Shown piece after piece: positions 15,710 through 24,469 of a stretch of 64,000 nucleotides of DNA (the stretch's first letter is position 1; each line of letters opens with the position of its first letter). The position numbers and the translations under genes were made by a program. The stretch spans positions 2,296,501 to 2,360,500 of the forward strand of contig NZ_CP036313.1 of NCBI RefSeq assembly GCF_004319545.1, given 5' to 3'. The stretch comes from Desulfobacter hydrogenophilus. Its GTDB lineage: Bacteria > Desulfobacterota > Desulfobacteria > Desulfobacterales > Desulfobacteraceae. The notes under the pieces are model-generated. The model searched no databases. It saw only the letters and a program-made list of their open reading frames with translations, and had not been told where the DNA came from.

Positions 15710-17968
15710 GTTCTCCTGCACCGGTTGGGTTCCTTCATAGGCCGGGAAAAAAAGCGTGAACGTTGTTCCCTGGTCCAACTGACTATGGACATCTATAAAA
15801 CCTTTATGTCTCTTGATAATCCCATGAACAACCGCTAACCCTATGCCGGTTCCCTTGCCCATTGGTTTTGTTGTATAGTAGGGTTCAAACACCCGTTCCC
15901 GCGTCTTTTCGTCCATGCCAACGCCATTGTCATTAACAATTAACTTTGCATATTTGCCCGGCTTTAAGGAGAGCTGGGGCCTGACAACACTGTCTTCTAC
16001 AATTTCGTTAAGCAGTTCTACGGTTAGAACGCCTCCCTTATCGGTCATTGCATCAATTGCATTGCTGCACAAATTGATAATAACCTGGTTGATCTGCGTC
16101 GCGTTGCCAAAGATGGGATAAATTTTTTCTGCGATGGCCAGTTGAATCTGAATATTCGCCGGCGTTGACGAGCGGATAAGTTCCATGGTCCCTTGTACTA
16201 TCAATTTCATGTCAGTGAGCTGTTGGGTGGGGCTGTCCTGCCTGCTGAAGGTCAAAAGCTGTTTCACAACATCTTTGCCCCGTATTCCAGCTACTTCGAT
16301 TCTTTTTGCGCGTCGCCGGGCCGGGCTTAATTCCGGCAGCTCACGCATATTCATTTCATTATTAATGATAATGATTGTAAGTATATTGTTGAACTCATGG
16401 GCAATACCACCGGCAAGGCTGCCGATGGATTCCATTTTTTGTGACTGGATCAGTTGATCCTGCAGCTCTCGTTTTTCAGAAAGATCATCACCGGAACAAA
16501 GAACGCCGACAATGTTCCCGTGGACATCCTTGACCGTGGTATTATGCCAGGCAATGTATTTTATTTCCCCTTTTTGGGTAATGACTTCATTTTCGAAATA
16601 CTCCGGGCCGCTGATATTGCCGTTAATCATATTGTTGAACATAATTTGAACATTATGTTGCACAGATTCAGGCACAAACATGTCAAACCAGTCCTGGCCG
16701 ATAATGTCTTCTTTGTTGCATTCCAATATGGCGCAGGCCTTCTCATTGACCATATTGACTTTACCGTCAACATCAAGGCTTACAAACATAACCATTGCCA
16801 CATGCAGATATTGTTCAGCTTTTTCCTTTTGCCTTGCGAGCTCTTTTTGGGCCTGTTTTCGTTCTTTAACCTCTGCTGCCAATTTTCGGTTAAATAAAAA
16901 TAAGATCCCGCTGCCAATGGTAAATAAAGCAATGACGCCCAGTGCACCAAAGAAAATTTGTTTGACCTGTTTATAGTCCGGTTTTTGTTGGGGGCTATAG
17001 AGAAATCCATCCAGTGAAAAATTGGCATCAATCAATCCCAGTTTTCCGTATGTTTGCTTGATGTGCTGCCATCGTCCCGGATTCATGTGTCCGATTTCAA
17101 CAAGGTCGGGCATCATGATTTTTCTCATTTCCCGGGCTTCATACTGAAGATGCGCTTTTGTTTTATTTACCTTGTACCGTCTCACAAGTAAGTCAATAAT
17201 TTCTTGGGGATGGTCCATGGCATATTCCCAACCCAGCAGTGAGGCTTGCAAAAAATTTTGCACCCGTTTGGGGTGATGTTTAATTTCCTTTTCTGAGGTA
17301 AACAGGCAATCGCTGTAAAAATCCACGCCGTAGACCATGGGAGAAATGATTAGCGGGATCACGCCTTTTTGCCGCATTTGCCAGGGCTCGTTAGTTACAT
17401 AGGCACTAACGGCATCGATCTGTTTTGTTATAAGATCTTCAATGTTATAGGATTGATCGATTCGCTGGTATTTATCAGGCGATATCCCTTCGTTCAAAAA
17501 GGCCGCCAGTATATCGGCGTCTTTATACCCGGGAAGCAGCATGACTTTTTTATCGATAAGTCCCTGAATGTTAATGATACCCGAATTTTTCCTGACTAAA
17601 AGAACCGAGGGCGAATGTTGAAAAATAGGTGCAAGAACGACAAAAGGGTCTCCGTCTTTACGGTGCAATAGTAGCTCGGCTCCGGCAACACCATACTGGG
17701 CACGACCACTGAGGACCTCTTCTTTGGCAAACTTGCCGACACCGCCTTCAACGATGGAAACGTCAAGCCCGACCCGGTGGTAATAACCTTTCTGGACCGC
17801 TGCATAGTATCCGGCAAACTGAAATTGATGCTTCCATGCCAACTGCAGGGATATTTTGTTTGACGCATTGGCCCCCTTACAGGTAAAAATCAACAAGGCC
17901 ATCAGAGTGTAGCGAATGATCCTTTGGGATGACTGCGCAGGCCGCATTCTCTTCAGAGGTTTTACCAT
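15707..17968 (-). CDS. Sensor histidine kinase with NMT1/THI5-like periplasmic domain
   Basis: Membrane sensor kinase of about 753 residues. After a signal anchor (residues 17-34) comes an NMT1/THI5-type substrate-binding domain (LAWKHQFQFAGYYAAVQKGY, roughly 35-270), normally found in ABC binding proteins for pyrimidine or thiamine precursors. Then follow a membrane helix near 337-358, a PAS domain (about 390-500), and a HisKA H-box, GGIAHEFNNILTI, near 522. The HATPase has N-box NLCSNAIDAM, G1 DNGVGMDE and G2 GTGIGLAVVHG. The ATG at 17968 has an AAAGGAAAA ribosome site; the longer frame to 18172 is not protein-like. No response regulator adjoins, so it is an orphan kinase. Ligand unknown. 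Confidence 0.85.
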   Translation of the reverse strand: MVKPLKRMRPAQSSQRIIRYTLMALLIFTCKGANASNKISLQLAWKHQFQFAGYYAAVQKGYYHRVGLDVSIVEGGVGKFAKEEVLSGRAQYGVAGAELLLHRKDGDPFVVLAPIFQHSPSVLLVRKNSGIINIQGLIDKKVMLLPGYKDADILAAFLNEGISPDKYQRIDQSYNIEDLITKQIDAVSAYVTNEPWQMRQKGVIPLIISPMVYGVDFYSDCLFTSEKEIKHHPKRVQNFLQASLLGWEYAMDHPQEIIDLLVRRYKVNKTKAHLQYEAREMRKIMMPDLVEIGHMNPGRWQHIKQTYGKLGLIDANFSLDGFLYSPQQKPDYKQVKQIFFGALGVIALFTIGSGILFLFNRKLAAEVKERKQAQKELARQKEKAEQYLHVAMVMFVSLDVDGKVNMVNEKACAILECNKEDIIGQDWFDMFVPESVQHNVQIMFNNMINGNISGPEYFENEVITQKGEIKYIAWHNTTVKDVHGNIVGVLCSGDDLSEKRELQDQLIQSQKMESIGSLAGGIAHEFNNILTIIIINNEMNMRELPELSPARRRAKRIEVAGIRGKDVVKQLLTFSRQDSPTQQLTDMKLIVQGTMELIRSSTPANIQIQLAIAEKIYPIFGNATQINQVIINLCSNAIDAMTDKGGVLTVELLNEIVEDSVVRPQLSLKPGKYAKLIVNDNGVGMDEKTRERVFEPYYTTKPMGKGTGIGLAVVHGIIKRHKGFIDVHSQLDQGTTFTLFFPAYEGTQPVQEN

Positions 17969-18044
17969 AGGCTTTTCCTTTAGGATGTGGGAATGCTTTT
18001 TGTCAAATAATGTATATAGGGCCCCATGGCTGTTTTTTTGACGA

Positions 18045-19676
18045 TTAGGACGATAGCACCTTCCGGCAGGCAAAGGAAAAATCTTCTGGATAGCATCCAC
18101 AGATAAAACGCATCTGAGCCTCGGAAAAAGTACCCGGGGCATAGGGCAGCCGCGGAATAAACGAGTACACAAGGTGCTGCTCTGTGACCGGGCTGTTAAA
18201 CCGGCCTGAAAATTCCACGCTTGTGACCATTTGTGCGCCTAAGGTTTCCAGGGTCTGGATGGCAATGCGGAGGCCGGTGTCCAGGGCATTGCGGGTTGCA
18301 GTATCAGCATAAAGTACATGGGGGCAGGGGGCCTTGGTCATCAGCATCAGCTCCCATTCACTGACCTGTGCCTTGGGGGCAAACAGCATTACCTTTTCAT
18401 TTTCCCATACCACCAGTGCGTTGGGGCCGTCTGGGTTCATGTCCGTTCGTTGGTTGTTTTCAATGGCCTTAATAAAGGCTGTAAAAAAATCTGTGTTGTG
18501 GGCTGCTTTGTAATCCTGGATAAAGTCGGCCACAAGATCCCCGCAGGCAAAGCAGGGATACGGGTTGCCGTGATTGTCCAGGACACTTTCCGGGATCATG
18601 GCGTTCTGCTGGTGGATCATCTGGTGGGAGGCATGCAGCCGATGGCCGGACTGGGCAAACCCGAATCCGAAATTCCATCCCCATAACGCCCCTGTGAAAA
18701 AGGGCGAATCATTGTCCAATGGCTTGTGGTCCTTAGAGGCCAGGGCCTTAGTGATCTCCATGCGCAGCGCCTCCAGTTCATCTGCGGCCAGGGACCTGCC
18801 TGTTGCCGGCAGCGTTACGCCCAGCATCCGGGCAAGGCGTACATAGATGCGCTGATAATAAAGATGTCGAATACCTGTCATGTCAGACGGGGTCAGATCA
18901 TTGGCCCGGTAGCGGATTTGGTCATTGGCCATGTTGCCGGCATAATGGCCCCAGGGAATATATGAGTTGGCCCGCATATATTCAAAAACATGGGTGTCAT
19001 CCAGACTTTCTCCCACAATGGGGCTGTTTCCCTGTATCCCGGGTTTAAGCACCATCACCTCTTTGTAAGCATCGGGCAGGGCTGGGTTGTTGCCCAGTAC
19101 ATCATAAAGATCATGGTCATGGATGATCGGAAAGGTCCTGCCTTGATCGTTTTTTTTAAAGGCAACCCCCGTGGGCGGATGGCCCTTACCGTTATCATAC
19201 ACAAAGTCGCAGGCAAGGTCAGCAAGGGCACAAAGGTCCGCCGGGTCCGTGGATGCCTGGGCCAGGGCCAGTTTCAGGGGGCGGGGAAGCCGTTCAAGCA
19301 TCTGGTTCATAGGGTCCTTTGGCACGCCCTTTTCCTTTTGCCACTGTTCAATGCAAGCGGTGAAGGAACAATCCGGCCGGGTGGGAAGCCCTATGGTATC
19401 AGGTCGTTCCGCTTTGCGGTCCGCCCAGGCCGAATTGATAAAGGTACTTCCCCGGAAGGGAAACGCATTGGCGATTTCATAAATTCGATCCGTCGCCTCT
19501 GCCCGAACCTGCCCCTGGGGGTAATTGGTCAGGTTCTCCACAGGCCTGCCGTCGGGCAGACGGCCAAGCACATCTTTAATGGTCTTTTGCCTGAAATTAT
19601 CCACAGAAAATTTAGGTTCGTGGATTCCCACCACAAATTCCCCCTGGGAGCTGACGCAGGTCCTGGGCGTTTTCAT
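18045..19676 (-). CDS. Uncharacterised protein, possibly HIT/GalT-like
   Basis: A 543-residue cytoplasmic-looking protein that I do not firmly recognise. A His-rich block, SGHRLHASHQMIHQQ (about residue 345), and a C-terminal section (WENEKVMLFAPKAQVSEW, LMLMTKAPCPHVLY, VYSFIPRLPYAPGTFSEAQM) resemble the nucleotide-binding half of galactose-1-phosphate uridylyltransferase/HIT-fold enzymes. The N-terminal 250 residues show no family I can name. Its ATG directly follows the stop of the cupin gene (TAGATG), so the two are translationally coupled. A phosphate- or nucleotide-transferring reaction is a guess from the His block only. Confidence 0.55.
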   Translation of the reverse strand: MKTPRTCVSSQGEFVVGIHEPKFSVDNFRQKTIKDVLGRLPDGRPVENLTNYPQGQVRAEATDRIYEIANAFPFRGSTFINSAWADRKAERPDTIGLPTRPDCSFTACIEQWQKEKGVPKDPMNQMLERLPRPLKLALAQASTDPADLCALADLACDFVYDNGKGHPPTGVAFKKNDQGRTFPIIHDHDLYDVLGNNPALPDAYKEVMVLKPGIQGNSPIVGESLDDTHVFEYMRANSYIPWGHYAGNMANDQIRYRANDLTPSDMTGIRHLYYQRIYVRLARMLGVTLPATGRSLAADELEALRMEITKALASKDHKPLDNDSPFFTGALWGWNFGFGFAQSGHRLHASHQMIHQQNAMIPESVLDNHGNPYPCFACGDLVADFIQDYKAAHNTDFFTAFIKAIENNQRTDMNPDGPNALVVWENEKVMLFAPKAQVSEWELMLMTKAPCPHVLYADTATRNALDTGLRIAIQTLETLGAQMVTSVEFSGRFNSPVTEQHLVYSFIPRLPYAPGTFSEAQMRFICGCYPEDFSFACRKVLSS

Positions 19677-20027
19677 CTACATCTCCGGGGCTGCCGACGG
19701 CACCAGGCACAGGAAAGCAAGGTGGCCATCCGAGCTGTTTTTTATCTGGTGGTCAACATTGGGGGGCACATAAACCGCGGTGCCCTGGGAGATGGTATGC
19801 CACTGATCGCCCAGGAGCACTTCTCCTTTGCCCTCAACCACATAAATTTCATGCTCCCAGTCATGGGTATGCCGGGGGGCATAGCCGCCGGGTTCAACGT
19901 CAAATCTTCTCATGCAGAAATTGGGAGCCCCGTCATCCTTACCGATGAGTACCCGGCCTGTGACATGTTTGACCATGTCGTTGTTCATTTCTTTGCCCTG
20001 GATATCCGTATAGTGGGTTGCTTTCAT
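19677..20027 (-). CDS. Small cupin-domain protein
   Basis: Single-domain cupin of 116 residues. Cupin motif 1 reads PGGYAPRHTHDWEHEIYVVEG, with metal ligands HTH...E, and motif 2 reads PPNVDHQIKNSS with the final His. These suffice for a mononuclear metal site, so it could be an enzyme (dioxygenase, isomerase) or a sensor. It is the first gene of a coupled pair with the HIT-like gene (stop and next start are contiguous). The start is an ATG with AAAGGAGAT upstream. Confidence 0.8.
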   Translation of the reverse strand: MKATHYTDIQGKEMNNDMVKHVTGRVLIGKDDGAPNFCMRRFDVEPGGYAPRHTHDWEHEIYVVEGKGEVLLGDQWHTISQGTAVYVPPNVDHQIKNSSDGHLAFLCLVPSAAPEM

Positions 20028-20401
20028 TTTATCTCCTTTAAAACGGCGCTGCCCGGCCGTGTGTTAGTGCTCATAACTGAACTTAAGAGCCTGGGTCTAA
20101 ATTGTCAATGCCTGTTCCGGTAATGGGTTGGTCCCGGGCCGGCCCCCGTAATTCTGGGATTGGATCTCATGGGGTAAATCAACACTGTTATGGCAGTCAT
20201 GCCGCTATCTATTTAAATTTTTTAGGGGTATTCCGGTTAATGAAAATCAAATAATTATAAGCTATGGTGCATAATATGCGTTGACTTATTTGGTTTAGTT
20301 CGTTATCGCAATGTCAAATATAAGGTAAAATATGAAAATAGTTTACCCTCCATTGCAGAAGTCATGAAAATTTTTATTGTCCCAGTCGCTATTAAAAACT
20401 A
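20028..20401. other. Intergenic region before the polysaccharide locus, part 1
   Basis: About 370 AT-rich bases with the promoter of the cupin gene at its left side. No gene, RNA or JUMPstart/ops-like sequence was recognised. Confidence 0.35.
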
Positions 20402-20595
20402 TGGACTTTAGTCCAAAACTTTTAGTCCAAGACTTTTAGTGCATTATTTTTATAGGCATTAAGGAGTCACGTTACAAATCATGGTCCTTAGTTCCCGTTG
20501 CCGTATAAAAAGGATCCGCGCAGCGGCACCTTAGATCAGCGACTTTTAGTCGCAACGGGCTTTAGCCCGCCATTCTATGGACTTTCAGTCCATAG
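20402..20595. repeat. Cluster of REP-like short hairpins
   Basis: Several small perfect hairpins with a similar CTTT(N)AG centre: TGGACTTTAGTCCA (20402-20415), GCGACTTTTAGTCGC (20539-20553), CGGGCTTTAGCCCG (20556-20569) and CTATGGACTTTCAGTCCATA (20575 onwards), plus degenerate half-sites between. This is the look of REP-type repeats mobilised by REP-associated tyrosine transposases; no such transposase is in the window. The cluster lies about 160 bases before the first gene of the polysaccharide operon. Confidence 0.6.
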
Positions 20596-20753
20596 TGGTT
20601 GAATTTGATGCCGATACGTTTCACTCGATGATCCAGTTTTTCGTCAAATCGTATAAAAATAGATCATTGAGTTTCATTGATTTTAAAAAAATGTGCCTCG
20701 TTGGGGTTCTGACTGGATTGATTTGAGTCGGGTGGTTGAAAAAGGAGTTTGAG

Positions 20754-21560
20754 ATGTTTGTTTTGAGGTCGACTATGTTAGAAAAGTGTTTTCGAAGAAA
20801 TTCAAGACGGGTAAAAGTCCGTAGCCTGTTTGTTGAAAAAGAGATGTTTTTTATCAACAAAAGACACCCCAATCAAACAAGGGCATTTATTAATAAACAT
20901 ATCAAAGAGTTACCCCATGAAGGATGGTTTCTCGAAAGTGATAATGGAAGACCCTGGGCACTGTCATACACAAAACGATTTATTGATTTGTTTCTCGCTT
21001 TATTTTTGCTTTTTGTAAGCGCGCCACTGTTGTGTCTCCTTGCAGTATTGATAAAAATTAACAGTCCCGGTCCCGTGTTTTTTCGTCAGGAAAGGACAGG
21101 ATATCTGGGACGACGGTTTCAGATGATCAAGCTCAGAACAATGGTTAACGGCGCTGATAAATTGAAAAATGGGGTGATGCACCTCAATCAACATGGTTCG
21201 GATTCGCCGGATTTTAAAGCAACCAACGATCCTAGGGTGACCGGCTTAGGCAGCATTTTGCGCAAATTCAGCCTTGATGAAATTCCTAATCTTATTAATG
21301 TTGTTAAAGGCGAGATGAGGCTGGTTGGGCCAAGACCAACCTCATTTAATACGGATGTATATTCTCCATCAGACCTTCGCAGACTTGTTGTGCCTCCCGG
21401 TATCACCGGATACTGGCAGGTTATGGGACGAGGTGATGTTGATTTTTGTGATCGTGTTTTACTAGATGACTATTACATCCAAAATCAAAGCCCTCTTCTT
21501 GATATAAAAATACTTTTCAAAACTTTTTTTGTGGTCTTCAATCATAAAGGCGCCTACTAA
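20754..21560 (+). CDS. Initiating sugar transferase (WcaJ/RfbP type)
   Basis: Transfers a sugar 1-phosphate to undecaprenyl phosphate, the first step of exopolysaccharide repeat-unit assembly at the inner membrane. The 268 residues contain one hydrophobic hairpin (LFLALFLLFVSAPLLCLLAVLI, about 85-106) and the bacterial sugar-transferase domain: GPVFFRQERTGYLGRRFQMIK, VTGLGSILRKFSLDEIPNLIN, LVGPRPT, and PPGITGYWQVMGR. It lacks the extra N-terminal membrane bundle of full WcaJ, as in PglC-like monotopic enzymes. Start chosen at ATG 20754, six bases after AAAGGAG; a TTG at 20736 is weaker. First gene of the polysaccharide locus. Confidence 0.9.
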   Translation: MFVLRSTMLEKCFRRNSRRVKVRSLFVEKEMFFINKRHPNQTRAFINKHIKELPHEGWFLESDNGRPWALSYTKRFIDLFLALFLLFVSAPLLCLLAVLIKINSPGPVFFRQERTGYLGRRFQMIKLRTMVNGADKLKNGVMHLNQHGSDSPDFKATNDPRVTGLGSILRKFSLDEIPNLINVVKGEMRLVGPRPTSFNTDVYSPSDLRRLVVPPGITGYWQVMGRGDVDFCDRVLLDDYYIQNQSPLLDIKILFKTFFVVFNHKGAY

Positions 21561-21735
21561 GCATTAAGTGTTTTTGCTATATAACTATTTAAGACTAATA
21601 AAATAAGTTTAGCCCAATTGTGTTTTATGTCGGCGAGATTTTAGACTTGACATTAATTATATCAATGAAATACATAAGTCTGATAAATGAGATATTCAGC
21701 AATCATTAATTATCTTCGAAGGTTTTGATAAAAAT

Positions 21736-22749
21736 ATGCAAATTAGACTCGTTTTATTTATCGTTGTGTTTGCTTCTTTAGCTGGATTATTCGGTTGTAG
21801 CGGCAAGGCACAAATCCCATTAGAAAATATTCAGATCTTGCCTTTGAATGCTGAAGACGGTGTGCAGCCCGAAGAGAATAAAATAAGAAAGTTGAATGTT
21901 GGCGATGTCATCAGTATTTCCTATAATTTTGCCTGCCAGTTTCAGCAGGAAGCATTCCGGCTTCAGATCTCCGATACCATTTCTGTAAAATATACTTCTT
22001 TACCAAATTTAAATACGACTCAAACGGTCACACCGGACGGTAAAATCTTTCTTCCGTATATCGGCAGCTTCTCTATTGCGGGCAAAACTTTAGAGGAAGC
22101 TACCCAATCAATAAAGAAGGGATATGCGGGTATTTTATGGGAACCTGAATTATTCCTTGAGTTGGTGGAATATGGGAAAAACGTTCAAGAACTTAAAAAT
22201 GCGACCAGTTCATCAAGTGCAGGACAGACGCAATCGATAAGGATTCGGAAAGATGGAAAAGTTGCTTTGTCAGGCATTGGCGAAATTCAAGCAGAGGGTA
22301 AAACTCTTAATAAATTCACTGCAGATGTTAATGGCGCCTATAAACAGCATTTTACCAATGTTCAGGTCAGTATTAATCTGAAGTCGCCGGCTTCCAGTTA
22401 TTACTATGTCTTAGGGGAGGTCCGAAATCCGGGCATTTATACAACAAATGAGACCATTACAGCGCTTCAACTTTTAGCAATGGCAGGCGGTACCACTAAC
22501 GATTCCGTCCCTTCCAAGGCCGTTCATCTGCGCATTAAGGATAATGTCATGACCGCTTATCATGCAAACCTGAACTTTTTAAAGAACGACAACGGAAGCG
22601 GGATTAACATAGCTGAACCCGGCGATATTCTTTATGTTCCTAAATCCAATCTTTCAAGTATTGCCCATATCATGGGGCTGGTTTCCCAGACGCTTATGTT
22701 CAAGGGTATTAGCTATAATATTAGAGGTTGGGACCTGGAGGATGACTGA
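21736..22749 (+). CDS. Polysaccharide export outer-membrane lipoprotein (Wza-like)
   Basis: Outer-membrane/periplasmic export channel component, 337 residues. N-terminal signal with a lipobox ending at LFGC (about residue 21). Two tandem polysaccharide-export (Poly_export) repeats follow: LNVGDVISISYN...VTPDGKIFLPYIGSFSIAGK, and IRIRKDGKVALSGIGEIQAE. After these comes an SLBB-type domain (YYVLGEVRNPGIYTTNETIT, MAGGTTNDS). It is close in size to Wza, GumB and ExoF-type proteins. It lies 175 bases after the sugar transferase and immediately before the Wzz-like gene, the usual export pairing. Confidence 0.88.
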   Translation: MQIRLVLFIVVFASLAGLFGCSGKAQIPLENIQILPLNAEDGVQPEENKIRKLNVGDVISISYNFACQFQQEAFRLQISDTISVKYTSLPNLNTTQTVTPDGKIFLPYIGSFSIAGKTLEEATQSIKKGYAGILWEPELFLELVEYGKNVQELKNATSSSSAGQTQSIRIRKDGKVALSGIGEIQAEGKTLNKFTADVNGAYKQHFTNVQVSINLKSPASSYYYVLGEVRNPGIYTTNETITALQLLAMAGGTTNDSVPSKAVHLRIKDNVMTAYHANLNFLKNDNGSGINIAEPGDILYVPKSNLSSIAHIMGLVSQTLMFKGISYNIRGWDLEDD

Positions 22750-22833
22750 TATTTAGGATACGCAATTCATTGCTGATGTTAACCCCAGGCAATCAACGCC
22801 GTTTCAGTTCAACAATTAAGAGATTTCAATAAC

Positions 22834-24399
22834 ATGCCAAATAAAAATTCAGCAAGTGTTTCAGAATGGTTCCAGGACATATTGATCATCATTTTTTTAA
22901 GGTGGAAACTGCTGGTGTTGACAACCATTGCCACAGCGATAATTACCCTGTTGTTCACCTTCATCCTTCCCCCGCTTTTTGTGGGCCATTTTTCAATCAT
23001 CATGCGGGGCAGCGAACAGGATGCACAGATGATTCAGCCCGGGCAGGGCTATATGGTTAAAAGTCAGGTTACTGATATGGCTGCAGATGAAGAACGGCTT
23101 CTAAACAGTCTTAAATTGTCCAGCCAAGCGCTTTATAAAATCAAAGAAAAGTATCCTGATGCATATTTCAGCTGGATTCGTTTATCATTGCCTGATGATT
23201 CGATCATCAAAGAATTTTTTGGCCAATTGATGGAAACAATAAAAAATCTTTTAGGAGCGGAAAAGACACCGGATATCAGTGAGCCCCTGATTGATGAACT
23301 TCATGAATCCGTTGTTGTTACACCCGTCATTGGATCCCATGTAATTGAAGTTGAAATGATGCATTCAAATCCAGCTTTTTTAAAGGATGTATTGCAAACT
23401 TATCTTGACACCTATATGAACATCCGCGAAGAACTGTGGATGGCTACCAGTGCGCCGGAATTTTTTAAGCGTCAGGCAGATAACTATTTTAATGAACTTG
23501 TTCAGCTCAACCGGCAGCTTTCTTCTGTTAAAGAGAAATCACGGGTTGTAAATTCTCAGCAGGAAATGGTCGAACTGCAGCAGGAAGCGAATGCGTTAAG
23601 GGGGGAGAGCAGCAACCTTGAAGTCGATATTGCCGGTTTGAAAAATTATTTAAACCAGTTACAGCATATGAATATTGTTGACTTATTGCCGGCAGCATCT
23701 TTTCAGGAAGGCCCGAACGAATCCCTAAGTAACCTGCGCGAAAGTTTGGGACGGGCAATTACCGAACGTGCTGCTGCTTTAAAATATTTTGATGCACATA
23801 GCTTAAATCTTAAAAGGATTGACAAGGAAATTGTAGCGTTATCCGGTAATATCAGGAAAACGCTTACTTTGTCTGCCAAGCAGCAGATTGATTCAAAAAA
23901 ACACCGTTTAAATCTGCTGGAACAAAAGCGTAATGTCATTATAGATCAACTGCTTAAGATTGATAAAGCCGAAACAGAAATTTCCATACTGCAGGAAAAA
24001 GCCTCGGTTTTAAAGGCAAATGCCAATTTATATGAAACCAAAAATCATGAAACCCGGATCAGTCTTGAACTCAGAAATGAGACCTTTTCAAATGTTGCCG
24101 TTTTAACCCCGCCTTATGTGGCGGCTAAACCGCTTTTCCCTAAAAGAGTTGTTCTTTTGATTTTGTCTCTTTTTATCGGCCTTTTCCTGGGGATCTGTGC
24201 GGCTGTTTTATTAGAAATGATGGATGATTCTTTTAAACTGCCCAAAAATATAGAAAAAGTGACTGGGCTCCCTGTTCTTGCCAGTTTCTTGGCAAACGCT
24301 AAAAAGCCGGATTTGCAAATTCCCCGCAGCGCTACAAATGGTGTTCAAACAAAATCTTCGGATCGACTCATAAAAGACATGCCTGGGCTTAATAATTAA
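22834..24399 (+). CDS. Wzz/GumC-type chain-length and export co-polymerase
   Basis: Polysaccharide co-polymerase of the inner membrane, 521 residues. First membrane segment about residues 24-50 (VLTTIATAIITLLFTFIL), second about 434-456 (VVLLILSLFIGLFLGICAAV), with a large periplasmic region between. That region contains long coiled coils (about 205-260 and 330-400). A Pro-rich segment, PPYVAAKPLFPKR, precedes TM2, as in Wzz proteins. No cytoplasmic kinase domain is fused; a separate CpsD-like protein is encoded 9.6 kb downstream. It determines chain length and couples polymerisation to the export channel. Confidence 0.87.
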   Translation: MPNKNSASVSEWFQDILIIIFLRWKLLVLTTIATAIITLLFTFILPPLFVGHFSIIMRGSEQDAQMIQPGQGYMVKSQVTDMAADEERLLNSLKLSSQALYKIKEKYPDAYFSWIRLSLPDDSIIKEFFGQLMETIKNLLGAEKTPDISEPLIDELHESVVVTPVIGSHVIEVEMMHSNPAFLKDVLQTYLDTYMNIREELWMATSAPEFFKRQADNYFNELVQLNRQLSSVKEKSRVVNSQQEMVELQQEANALRGESSNLEVDIAGLKNYLNQLQHMNIVDLLPAASFQEGPNESLSNLRESLGRAITERAAALKYFDAHSLNLKRIDKEIVALSGNIRKTLTLSAKQQIDSKKHRLNLLEQKRNVIIDQLLKIDKAETEISILQEKASVLKANANLYETKNHETRISLELRNETFSNVAVLTPPYVAAKPLFPKRVVLLILSLFIGLFLGICAAVLLEMMDDSFKLPKNIEKVTGLPVLASFLANAKKPDLQIPRSATNGVQTKSSDRLIKDMPGLNN

Positions 24400-24469
24400 G
24401 TCATTATCTAAATAGACATGTCTATGGCTTGAAAACAGCGGTATTTGTGAAAAACAGGAATCCATCAAA

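Noticed and set aside
18990..20123. 377-residue open frame on the plus strand
   Set aside because: It lies antisense to the cupin and HIT-like genes, has no ribosome site or recognisable family, and the minus-strand proteins are clearly better.
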